Positions 1-6,446 of a DNA stretch of 8,061 nt are shown one piece after another. The DNA comes from Deltaproteobacteria bacterium (GTDB lineage Bacteria; Desulfobacterota; DSM-4660; Desulfatiglandales; Desulfatiglandaceae): positions 1 to 8,061 of the forward strand of contig JAFDJF010000328.1 in the NCBI GenBank assembly GCA_019307645.1. Reading direction: 5' to 3'. How positions within the stretch are numbered: position 1 is the stretch's first letter; every line of letters starts with the position of its first letter. A program made the position numbers and the translations under genes. A model generated the notes under the pieces. The model was not told the DNA's origin. It ran no database searches and saw only the letters and a list, made by a program, of their open reading frames with translations.

Positions 1-1362
1 ATCAAACTGTCTTAATGCCGCGGTTGTTTCCTGCATCACCTTCAGGTCAGAATCACTCCCCATCACGATCCCCACTTTTGGCGGTCGCTGGAATCGTTTT
101 AAGGCCTTCTGCCCGATATCTTTACGGAAACGGACATCTGTCCATTTGATTTTTGAAACCGCCGAATACGCTTTATCAATGGCTTTTTCAACCGTATTTC
201 CCAAAGCCGTAACACCCAGGACCCTGCCACCGCTGGTAGCCACGGATTTCCCCTTCTGGGTCGTGCCCGCGTGGAAAACCATCACATCCTTCATCCGTTT
301 TACTTTGTCCAGACCCGTAATGGAATACCCTTTTTTGTAAGAACCCGGATATCCACCCGCCGCCATTACCACACAAACGGAAGCACGGTCATCAATATCG
401 AGGCTACAGGAATCCAGATCTCCGTCGATGATGGCTTCCATAACCGGAATAATATCATTTCTCATACGAATTAAAAGCGGCTGGGCTTCGGGATCTCCAA
501 ATCGTCCGTTGAATTCCAGGACTCTGACTTTGCCGCCGTCAATCATCAGGCCGGCATACAGTACGCCTTTGTATGGCCGCCCTTCAGCCGCCATTGCCTG
601 CACAGTCGGTATCATGACCTCCTGCATGATCTGTTGGTGCATATGTGAATCAACAATAGGCGCCGGAGAATAGGCCCCCATTCCGCCGGTATTGGGGCCT
701 TTGTCACCGTCGAAGATGGCCTTATGATCCTGGGATGTTGGTAACGGGAGTATGGACTTTCCATCCGTAAACGCAAGAAATGAGGCTTCTTCGCCAACCA
801 GGCATTCTTCAACGACCACCTTATTTCCGGCACCGCCGAAGGCTTTCTTAACCATAATATCCTTCAGAGCACGGGTCGCCTGCTTCATGGTGCTACAGAC
901 GAATACGCCTTTACCGGCGGCAAGCCCGTCTGCCTTGACAACAACCGGCACGCCCAGTTTTTTCAGGTAGCTTTCCGCCTGCTTATAACTGGTAAACGCC
1001 CGGCCCTTTGATGTTGGAATACCGTATTTATTCATCAGGTTCTTGGCAAAGGACTTACTGGATTCTATTTCAGCAGCCTTTTGGGTTGCCCCAAATATCT
1101 TTAAGCCGGCTTTATTAAACATATCCACGATTCCCCTGGATAGAGGTCCCTCAGGGCCCACCACCGTCAAATCCACCTGGTTCTGTTTCGCAAAGTTAAG
1201 CAGTTCGACTATATTCTCGGCGTCAATCGGGACGCAGGTTGCCAGTTCCGCGATACCGGCATTACCCGGAGCGCAGAAGATCTTTTTTACCTTCGGGCTC
1301 TGGGATATCTTCCATACCAGTGTATGCTCCCTGCCGCCTCCACCCACTACCAAGATTCTCAT
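1..1362 (-). CDS. purD: Phosphoribosylamine--glycine ligase (PurD) fused in frame to the start of PurE; 3' end outside window
   Basis: PurD (GAR synthetase) joins phosphoribosylamine and glycine using ATP, the second step of de novo purine synthesis in the cytoplasm. The frame is open from ATG at 1362 to base 1, 454 codons with no stop. Visible motifs: N-terminal GGGGREH (residues 7-13), GPEGPL (69-74), VVKADGLAAGKGV of the ATP-grasp fold, DHKAIFDGDKGPNTGGMGAY (from 212), and GRFGDPE (286-292), which supplies metal/ATP ligands. The GAR-synthetase C-terminal part ends near residue 425, the usual PurD length. The frame then runs through a short linker (RFQRPP) into VGIVMGSDSDLKVMQE (430-445), the N-terminal signature of PurE (N5-CAIR mutase), where the Ser/Asp pair binds substrate. 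The start is set by AGGAGG at 1368-1373, five bases upstream. No ribosome binding site is visible before the PurE part. The PurD call is very secure. The remainder of PurE is inferred to lie beyond the edge. Confidence 0.95.
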   Translation of the reverse strand, partial: MRILVVGGGGREHTLVWKISQSPKVKKIFCAPGNAGIAELATCVPIDAENIVELLNFAKQNQVDLTVVGPEGPLSRGIVDMFNKAGLKIFGATQKAAEIESSKSFAKNLMNKYGIPTSKGRAFTSYKQAESYLKKLGVPVVVKADGLAAGKGVFVCSTMKQATRALKDIMVKKAFGGAGNKVVVEECLVGEEASFLAFTDGKSILPLPTSQDHKAIFDGDKGPNTGGMGAYSPAPIVDSHMHQQIMQEVMIPTVQAMAAEGRPYKGVLYAGLMIDGGKVRVLEFNGRFGDPEAQPLLIRMRNDIIPVMEAIIDGDLDSCSLDIDDRASVCVVMAAGGYPGSYKKGYSITGLDKVKRMKDVMVFHAGTTQKGKSVATSGGRVLGVTALGNTVEKAIDKAYSAVSKIKWTDVRFRKDIGQKALKRFQRPPKVGIVMGSDSDLKVMQETTAALRQFD

Positions 1363-1397
1363 ATCATCCTCCTGTTGTTTTCATTATCATTATTAAA

Positions 1398-1553
1398 CCG
1401 GCAATTAAACAAACGAACTTTTCATTACATTTTGTCATTCCCGCGCAGGCGGGGCACGTAGTGAAGCATCAGCGCTATCCAGTATTCTCAACAACTTTTC
1501 TGGATTCCGGCTCTCCGCTACGCTGCGGCCGGAATGACATATTTAATTGCCGG
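1398..1553. repeat. Outer 12-bp inverted repeat flanking the intergenic palindrome
   Basis: CCGGCAATTAAA at 1398-1409 is perfectly complementary to TTTAATTGCCGG at 1542-1553, and the A/T-rich flanks partly extend the match. The arms enclose 132 bases, of which 107 are the inner palindromic element. Without that element the arms would be about 25 bases apart and could form a hairpin just after the ddl stop codon. The insertion history is inference. Confidence 0.6.
1433..1539. repeat. MITE-like intergenic palindromic element with GTCATTCC/GGAATGAC ends
   Basis: The element starts TGTCATTCCCGCG and ends CGGCCGGAATGACA. The outermost 9 bases, TGTCATTCC and GGAATGACA, are perfectly inverted. The inner GC-rich arms pair only partly. 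A second stem, ATCCAG (1477-1482) with CTGGAT (1500-1505), closes the middle. Short dispersed palindromes with GTCATTCC ends and an internal ATCCAG/CTGGAT stem are, from memory, common between genes in many proteobacteria. It lies between ddl and purD and codes for nothing. It could act as an mRNA 3' hairpin for ddl or separate ddl from purD. Confidence 0.7.
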
Positions 1554-1567
1554 GTTAATTAAACATA

Positions 1568-2503
1568 TTATGACCGATCTTCCAGGCTCAGCGTTATTAA
1601 TCGATCCAGAAGCTGTTCAAATGAAATCCCGGCTGCCTTTGCCGCCAGGGGCAGCAAACTATTCGAGGTCATGCCCGGTATCGTATTGGTCTCAAGGACA
1701 TAAATTTCACGACCCTTTAGGATCATATCGGTTCGACTGTAGCCTTTACAGAAAAGGGACTGATGAGCCAATCTGGCGTAAGCCTGTGCTTTATCGGTCA
1801 GGCGCGCATCGATTCGGGCCGGGCAGATCTCCTGCGTCTCACCCGCAGTGTATTTGGCCTCATAATCGAAAAACTCATGGTTCTTTTCGGGAACAATTTC
1901 AATGATCGGCAACGCCTCCAGACTATCGTTTCCCAAAACAGCCCCGGTCAGTTCAATCCCTTCAATGTATGCCTCTAATAGCACGGTCTCGTCCTGTTCA
2001 AAAGCGTTTTCCACCGCCACTGTCAACGTATCCTTCGTTTTTACAATCGACATTCCCACACTAGAACCACCGCTGACCGGTTTGACCACCAGTGGAAGTC
2101 CCAACCTTTCTACAAACGATTCTGAATCGATTGGGTCCCTTCGCTTGATGGACATATACGCTGGAACAGGCAGGTCCGAGCTTTCATAAAGCTGTTTTGA
2201 TACCAGTTTGTTCATGGCAAGGGCACTCCCCAGAACCCCCGACCCCTGATAGGGAATTCCTAAGAGATCAAGCATCCCCTGAATAGTACCATCCTCTCCA
2301 AAAGGACCGTGCAGAATAATAAACGCCGCATCAATCTGTGAAGCGTCATTTGTCAAACGCTTCAAGTCTGTTTTGGTATCATACCGAAGCACCTTGTATT
2401 TATCCTTATCCAAGGCCTCGTATACCTGATTGCCGCTCATTAGAGAGACTTCACGCTCGGAGGATATTCCGCCATATAACAACGCAATGGTTAATTTCTT
2501 CAT
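1568..2503 (-). CDS. ddl: D-alanine--D-alanine ligase
   Basis: Ddl uses ATP to join two D-alanines in the cytoplasm; the dipeptide is added to the peptidoglycan precursor by MurF. The 311-residue protein has the usual family length. It carries LLYGGISSEREVSLMSG near the N-terminus, HGPFGEDG, PYQGSGVLGSALAMNK, the ATP-grasp KPVSGGSSVGMS loop, EFFDYEAKYTAGET, and the C-terminal metal-binding ETNTIPGMTSNSLLP. The KY in the omega-loop region is the pattern expected for D-Ala-D-Ala rather than D-lactate products. The start at 2503 (MKKLTIALL) is chosen because conserved sequence begins there. The frame is open back to 2566, but that would overlap the upstream DUF1992 gene. No strong Shine-Dalgarno is visible, and the 25-base gap to the DUF1992 stop suggests cotranscription. 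Confidence 0.95.
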   Translation of the reverse strand: MKKLTIALLYGGISSEREVSLMSGNQVYEALDKDKYKVLRYDTKTDLKRLTNDASQIDAAFIILHGPFGEDGTIQGMLDLLGIPYQGSGVLGSALAMNKLVSKQLYESSDLPVPAYMSIKRRDPIDSESFVERLGLPLVVKPVSGGSSVGMSIVKTKDTLTVAVENAFEQDETVLLEAYIEGIELTGAVLGNDSLEALPIIEIVPEKNHEFFDYEAKYTAGETQEICPARIDARLTDKAQAYARLAHQSLFCKGYSRTDMILKGREIYVLETNTIPGMTSNSLLPLAAKAAGISFEQLLDRLITLSLEDRS

Positions 2504-2528
2504 CACTAAGGTCAACCGTTTAAAATAA

Positions 2529-2927
2529 TTAGGTATCATTCTTTTTGAGACGGTCACCCGCCTCAAGGTGCTCTACCAATTTAGCCTCGTATCGCTGAGG
2601 CACCTCAGCCCCAACAGATGTGTTACGGTTCATGTTCAGTTTCATAATTAGATAGTTTATTTTTTTCAGCACCCTGTATTTTTCTCCCGTATCTTCCGCA
2701 TCGGCCAGCATATCTTCCAGACGGCCGATCTCTTTTTTCATTTCGATTTCCGGGGGTGCAAAATCCGCGGTTTTTAAAATCTTAAATGCCAGGCGAAGAT
2801 CTTCAGGAACAAAGCGGTCATCTTCAAGGACAAGGGGCTCTCCCGCACCCTTCAGATTCTCAAATTCACCTTTTTTTTGCGCTTTTCGAATCCGGTCTTC
2901 AATTATTTTATGGAATCCACCAAGCAT
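2529..2927 (-). CDS. DUF1992 / DnaJ-C28-domain protein
   Basis: A 132-residue soluble, charged protein that matches the DUF1992 family (the conserved domain shared with DNAJC28), whose bacterial function is not established. Recognisable elements are IIEDRIRKAQKKGEFENLKG followed by AGEPL (residues 8-32), PEDLRLAFKILKTADFAPPE (about 41-60), and a helical stretch ending INYLIMKLNMNRN. No J-domain, signal peptide or membrane segment is present. It is the first gene of an apparent DUF1992-ddl unit, with its stop 25 bases before the ddl start. The ATG at 2927 is preceded only by a weak purine-rich AGAGATTAAG. The family call is confident; the role is unknown. Confidence 0.88.
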   Translation of the reverse strand: MLGGFHKIIEDRIRKAQKKGEFENLKGAGEPLVLEDDRFVPEDLRLAFKILKTADFAPPEIEMKKEIGRLEDMLADAEDTGEKYRVLKKINYLIMKLNMNRNTSVGAEVPQRYEAKLVEHLEAGDRLKKNDT

Positions 2928-3406
2928 CTTAATCTCTGCAATTTATAATGAATACACAATTTAAAAAATATTAATCTCGCCCGCCGCAATTACGCATCCT
3001 ATCGGCAGCCCCCTCGTAGAACGGGGAGCTCTATTTATTCCGTATAACGACCGAAATAAAGGAAAACGGTATGTCGTATGCCTTTAAGTATTGCCCCCAT
3101 GCCGCTACAGGGGGTTGTGTCGAGATAACCATTATAATACCCGAGGGAACTTTTCAACACCAAAAAAGTACCCAAATATGGGCAGGGGCTCGAACATCAA
3201 GCTGTATGCCCTGCTATTGCTGACCATGTCGGTTGGATGATACAAAAATACCGCCAGAAATACCTTCACATTCCTTTTGCTACACCCTCAAAATTTATTT
3301 CCAAGGGTGGTTGGTGGGCATTTATTTCGTTGCGGCTGGAAGTCGGGCATGGAGTGACCGGGTGGAAGCCGCAGGCAAAAACTGTGACAGCACATCTTCA
3401 TGCCAA
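2928..3406. other. 479-base stretch without a convincing gene
   Basis: This separates the Fic gene from the DUF1992 gene. I see no CDS with a recognisable product or a good ribosome binding site. It holds a promoter candidate (3131-3157, minus), two small GC-rich hairpins (AGC-CCCC with GGGG-A-GCT at 3007-3030; CCCCC/GGGGG at 3094-3114), and a 7-bp inverted repeat TGCGGCT (3331-3337) with AGCCGCA (3367-3373). None is followed by a T-run in either direction, so no terminator is called. Part of it may be relict sequence at the edge of the RM-derived block. Confidence 0.5.
3131..3157 (-). promoter_or_regulatory. Possible sigma70-type promoter for DUF1992-ddl
   Basis: Read on the minus strand, TTGAAA (3157-3152) is followed after 15 bases by a perfect TATAAT (3136-3131). 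The spacer is shorter than the ideal 17. It points towards the DUF1992 gene and would give a leader of roughly 200 bases containing the two small hairpins. The -10 match is exact, but the region is A/T-rich enough for chance. Confidence 0.35.
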
Positions 3407-3859
3407 TCAGAGATCACCGTTTTCCTGGCGGTTGATGGCATTAAGGATTTTGAGCTTGAGTTCTTCGTTATCCTCATCGCCATTAATAATGGCGTTTATG
3501 ATCTCCCTGAGCAACTGTTTGCCAATCCTGTCTGCAGCAACGTGAAAGGTGATGTTTTCCATTTCCTGAATGAATTTTCTCGCTACGAACACGTATCCGT
3601 TAAAAAGAAGAAACTGCGCGCCAAGGGAAATGGCAATTCGCTTGTTGCCATCCTGAAAGCAGTGGAACTTGCAGGCGCAATGAAAAAGATGGGTCAGCTT
3701 TTCTTCAAAGGTCGGATAGTAGTCATCATTCTGGATATGCGCCAGAACACTTTCCAGTCTCCCCATGTCGAGATGGCCCAAGACGCCACCACCACTCACC
3801 TCGACGGTTTTTCGATGGACCTCAATGGCCTGATCAATTGTCGGATAAATAATCGGCAT
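3407..3859 (-). CDS. Doc-type Fic family protein (death-on-curing-like)
   Basis: A 150-residue single-domain Fic/Doc protein. The signature HCFQDGNKR (residues 66-74) has catalytic His66, Asp70 and the GN/KR anion-binding loop. The usual Pro after His is Cys67. The G and second Arg of the AMP-transferase motif HxFxDGNGRxxR are Lys73 and Ile77, so it is Doc-like. The family precedent is phosphorylation of EF-Tu by Doc, so kinase-type activity is inferred. YYPTFEEKL (47-55) is the typical substrate-flap region. GAAGGA about nine bases upstream supports the ATG at 3859. It follows the DNA-binding protein gene by 21 bases, so the two are probably cotranscribed. No small Phd-type antitoxin is present. 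Genes like this commonly accompany type I RM loci. It appears intact. Confidence 0.88.
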   Translation of the reverse strand: MPIIYPTIDQAIEVHRKTVEVSGGGVLGHLDMGRLESVLAHIQNDDYYPTFEEKLTHLFHCACKFHCFQDGNKRIAISLGAQFLLFNGYVFVARKFIQEMENITFHVAADRIGKQLLREIINAIINGDEDNEELKLKILNAINRQENGDL

Positions 3860-3880
3860 AATCAGCGATCCTTCAGGCGC

Positions 3881-4768
3881 TTAATGGAGGGCATCACGGA
3901 AGGCAAGATCACGGCTTGCCATCTTATTTCTTGCTCTTTCTATCAACGGCTTCCAATGGGGCTGAGCCGCAAACACCTGAAACAGCTTATCCACTTGCCA
4001 TGATGTGAGTTTTTGTCCCTGGCTCTGGAAAGCCTCTTCAAGAACTTTGGCAAAGCCGTATTCATAGGCGGCAACCAAATCCAGGATTTCAGAATAAAAA
4101 GTATCCCTGACCTTATCCTTTGCGTGTAGCCGCAATATTTTTCGGTACTCTTGGGCATTCCCACGAAATATGCTGACATAAATCTTGTCAGTATACATGG
4201 GATATTTGAAGTTACCCATGGCCACATAGTTACGTAAGGCGTCGGTAAATTCTTTTCTATAGTCTTCTTCCTGGAACCAGGACAATAGAAAATCTTCATC
4301 CCGCTGGTTGATATACTTGGTGCCGCCGCCTGAGCGCTGATTAATAGTATCAATGACAATATCAAGGATGGCCTGCCTTAAAAGCCTTGCCCGCTCGCTT
4401 TCGGTCAGCAGCATAGCGATATTCAGAAATGCCCGAAAATCAAATATGCCAAACTGGGTTGTTTTGCTACCGACATGAATGTCGGTAGCAAATTGATCTT
4501 CAACAGCTTTTTTAAACGATTTCAGTCTATTGCCACGTATGACCTCGTAACCGTTCTGCCCGAGTTCATCACCATACTTTTCCAGATACCGTTCAATGGT
4601 ACGAGCATCCACCTCAAAGAAAGCGGTGATCTGCTCTTTGGTCAGTCTTTCGGCTCCCTCAAACTGGATCGAAGTAAGATGAGTCGCTTTCTGAATTTCT
4701 GTAACAGCGTAAGGGTTATTAAGGATATTCTGCCGGTCAACCGGTGAATTGGTCAGGTCTTTGGCCAT
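3881..4768 (-). CDS. DNA-binding protein of the type I RM / Fic-associated family
   Basis: A 295-residue soluble protein with no signal peptide or membrane segment. Residues about 43-68 (LTKEQITAFFEVDARTIERY and on) read as a helix-turn-helix in which a recognition helix follows VDART. A charged segment, GYEVIRGNRLKSFKKAVEDQ (73-92), follows. The longer C-terminal part contains LLTESERARLLRQAILDIVI (120-139) and SGGGTKYINQRDEDFLLSWF (146-165), which I recognise from proteins annotated only as DNA-binding, found beside Fic genes in type I RM loci. The function is not established; regulation or neutralisation of the adjacent Fic protein is inference. The ATG at 4768 has AAGG a few bases upstream and lies 38 bases after the HsdR remnant. 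The gene carries a perfect palindrome at 4463-4492. Confidence 0.75.
   Translation of the reverse strand: MAKDLTNSPVDRQNILNNPYAVTEIQKATHLTSIQFEGAERLTKEQITAFFEVDARTIERYLEKYGDELGQNGYEVIRGNRLKSFKKAVEDQFATDIHVGSKTTQFGIFDFRAFLNIAMLLTESERARLLRQAILDIVIDTINQRSGGGTKYINQRDEDFLLSWFQEEDYRKEFTDALRNYVAMGNFKYPMYTDKIYVSIFRGNAQEYRKILRLHAKDKVRDTFYSEILDLVAAYEYGFAKVLEEAFQSQGQKLTSWQVDKLFQVFAAQPHWKPLIERARNKMASRDLAFRDALH
4463..4492. repeat. Perfect 14-bp inverted repeat with a 2-base centre, inside the DNA-binding protein gene
   Basis: TTTGCTACCGACAT (4463-4476) and ATGTCGGTAGCAAA (4479-4492) are exact reverse complements around a central GA. In the coding frame the site spans residues around FATDIHVGSK. Such a long, compact dyad is rarely due to chance in 8 kb. 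It could be an operator for a dimeric DNA-binding protein, perhaps the gene's own product, or a stable mRNA hairpin. No T-run follows, so it is not an intrinsic terminator. Confidence 0.85.
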
Positions 4769-4806
4769 TGGCCTTTTTTCCCTTTCATCTTTCTATTTAC
4801 ATCCTC

Positions 4807-5352
4807 TCAAACCGTCCAGGCATGGGACAATTTCTCAGCCTGAAGCAAAACCAACGCAATGGCGTCATCGCGTTTGTCCGGCGGGTATTTGTATTTTTTC
4901 AACAGCCGTCGGACCATGTTGCGCATTTTGGCGCGGACACTGTCCCGGACTTGCCAGTCAACGGTGGTGCTGGCCCGGAGTTTTTCAGTCAACTCATGGG
5001 CAATCTTTTTGAGTATCTCGTCGCCCAATTTCCGCACCGCGCTTTCGTTGTTGGCCAGGGCATCATAAAAAGCAATTTCATCAGGTGAGAGGCCCAGCGC
5101 TTCGTCCCGCTTCATGGTTTCCTGGAAATCCCTGGCCATCCGGATCAGCTCTTCAATGACCTGAGCAGTCTCAATGGCCCGGTTATGATATTTGCGCAGG
5201 GTTTCCAGCAGCCTTTCCCCGTATTTCATTTCCTGGACCACGTTGTCACGAGTACGGGCCTTGATTGCATCCCGCAGGAGTTTTTCCAGCAGCTCAACCG
5301 CCAGATTCCTGCTCGGCATCCGCCGCACATCCTCCAGGAACTCCTCGGACAT
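4807..5352 (-). pseudogene. HsdR remnant: C-terminal ~180 residues of a type I restriction subunit
   Basis: The 181 residues match the C-terminal helical domain of type I restriction R subunits. Examples are EEFLEDVRRMPSRNLAVELL (3-22), NRAIETAQVIEELIRMARDF (about 57-76), GLSPDEIAFYDALANNESAV, and a C-terminal VRAKMRNMVRRLLKKYKYPP segment. Full HsdR proteins are around 1000 residues. The nuclease domain and the DEAD-box translocase motor are entirely absent, so this cannot restrict DNA. The frame is open only back to 5382. The ATG at 5352 has no Shine-Dalgarno, so translation as a separate protein is doubtful. It overlaps the end of the HsdM remnant in another frame and is best read as one side of a deletion junction. 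Confidence 0.88.
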
Positions 5353-5914
5353 GGGTAAAGGGTATTTCAGAAAGCAGGTTGATCAACTCAATCAATTTTG
5401 ACTGGTCAATCTGCAGACGGCCATACTGCTTGTTGAGCACCCCTTTCAGTTTGGGGTTGTCCTTCTCGATAGCATCCAGAGCATCGTCAATGAGCCTGCC
5501 CACACTGCGAAATGTGTAGGTATGGGTCTTGCCGTTCTTGATCTTGATCACCGTGCCGGGAGCCAGGGTGGCATTGTCACGCAGGGTCTGCCAGCGGGCC
5601 AGCTGCGGCACCCAAAAGACATTCTTTTCGGTGTAATAATCACGAATCTCCAGCTCATCGACAATCTCGGCCTGATACTCGTCATCCGAGTCATAATCCC
5701 CCGGATCGAGAAAATAGTCGTGCTCCAGGTCCTTGAACTGACCGGTCAACTCCTGCCGCCGGATGCCAAAGGAATCCGAGACATATTTAACAAAGAGCAG
5801 CCCCAGCACCGCGTGCTTGTATTGGGAAGCATCCAGGGTGGAGCGCAGCTTGTCCGCCGCATTCCACAGCTTCTTATCCAGGGCATCGAGAAACTTCTGT
5901 TCCTTATCCGGCAT
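5294..5914 (-). pseudogene. HsdM remnant: N-terminal 188 residues of a type I methyltransferase subunit
   Basis: The 206-residue product begins with the HsdM N-terminal helical domain: KKLWNAADKLRSTLDASQYK (12-31), HAVLGLLFVKYVSDSF, TFRSVGRLIDDALDAI, and KLIELINLLSEIPFTH ending at base 5351. The homology then stops. The last 18 residues are hsdR sequence read out of frame. The SAM-binding and NPPY catalytic motifs that should follow are missing, so there can be no methylation. The start at 5914 (MPDKEQ) fits AAGGGGAAATAATATG and leaves only one base after the upstream HTH gene's stop, indicating translational coupling. The open frame extends to 5950, but that start would overlap the HTH gene. 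The N-terminal fragment may still be expressed. Confidence 0.88.
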
Positions 5915-5915
5915 A

Positions 5916-6110
5916 TTATTTCCCCTTGATTGTCTGCTGGCTGTCCGCAAGCCACTGGTCGATAATGTCTCTCCTGAACCGCCAGTGCTTGCCGACCTTG
6001 TGGCCGGGGACCTCCCCCTTCTGGGCCAGCTTGTATAGTGTTGATTTGGAGATTTTCAGATAGACGGCCAACTCTTCAATGGTCAGCACATTGTTCTGAT
6101 TTGCAGTCAT
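5916..6110 (-). CDS. Excisionase-family helix-turn-helix protein
   Basis: A 64-residue protein consisting of almost nothing but a MerR-like/excisionase winged HTH. LTIEELAVYLKISKSTLYKL (residues 9-28) is the helix-turn-helix, and GEVPGHKVGKHWRFRRDIID (32-51) is the wing and following helix, with WRFRRDIIDQWL typical of the family. AGGA seven bases before the ATG at 6110 gives a good ribosome binding site. Its stop is one base before the HsdM remnant, so it was the leading gene of the RM operon. Small proteins of this family often head RM or defence operons, where they are presumed regulators. A recombination directionality role is possible, but no integrase is in the window. It appears intact. 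Confidence 0.85.
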   Translation of the reverse strand: MTANQNNVLTIEELAVYLKISKSTLYKLAQKGEVPGHKVGKHWRFRRDIIDQWLADSQQTIKGK

Positions 6111-6446
6111 GACATTTCCTGCACATAAAGCTGGGTTGAGCGGCTTTTCTGCTCAAACGAAACTTATGGCCTTGCGGGATAACATTGATTGATAGTGTCC
6201 GTTTTTAGCAGTTACTATTCACATTGGTCAAGGGTTTTCATTGTCAGTTCTGGGAGAGGAGTTCTGGTGCATATTTTTCAGTTGAAACAAGACAGGTCCC
6301 ATAAGGTTGTTGCTTGCCCCAGCCGCTGCCTGATTTTCCAGGCCTTCCCATCAGCCTGTCGGCTGATCCTTCCGGCTGGCTGCCATAGCCCATGTCATGG
6401 CAATGATGAACTCGTCCGCACCCCTACCACACCCACAAAAAACACA
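6111..6446. other. Non-coding stretch between the tRNA terminator and the HTH gene, with clustered hairpins
   Basis: I see no gene here. Three compact inverted repeats cluster at 6328-6402: GCCTG/CAGGC (6328-6332 and 6339-6343), ATCAGCC/GGCTGAT with a 4-base loop (6350-6356 and 6361-6367), and TGCCAT/ATGGCA (6381-6386 and 6397-6402). The open frames are short and look like nothing known. It should contain the promoter of the RM-derived operon. On the minus strand TTGACC near 6230 is a possible -35, but no good -10 lies at the right distance. Confidence 0.45.
6136..6156. promoter_or_regulatory. Dyad upstream of the HTH gene, possible operator
   Basis: TTGAGC (6136-6141) and GCTCAA (6151-6156) form a 6-bp perfect dyad with a 9-base centre. 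It lies 25 bases upstream of the HTH gene's ATG and ahead of its ribosome binding site. The position suits autoregulation by the HTH protein or a small leader hairpin. The function is inferred from position only. Confidence 0.35.

Noticed and set aside
1534..1905. 123-codon plus-strand frame opposite ddl
   Set aside because: It is a shadow of ddl, whose motifs and full length are intact on the minus strand.
2504..2566. Longer N-terminus for ddl starting at 2566
   Set aside because: The extra 21 residues are not like Ddl, the start would overlap the DUF1992 gene, and family conservation begins at MKKLTIALLYGG.
3178..3200. T-arm-like TTCGAGCCCCTGCCC on the minus strand, possibly a tRNA fragment or attachment site
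   Set aside because: The upstream bases do not pair to form a T stem, and it does not match the 3' end of the tRNA at 6487, so it is not an integration repeat of that tRNA.
3132..3227. 31-codon minus-strand frame ending EKFPRVL
   Set aside because: It has no ribosome binding site and no recognisable family, and it overlaps the promoter candidate. It could be a relict, but a gene call is not supported.
3233..4003. 256-codon open frame on the plus strand
   Set aside because: It lies antisense to the Fic gene, whose catalytic motif is clear. Its product resembles nothing known and there is no convincing start context.
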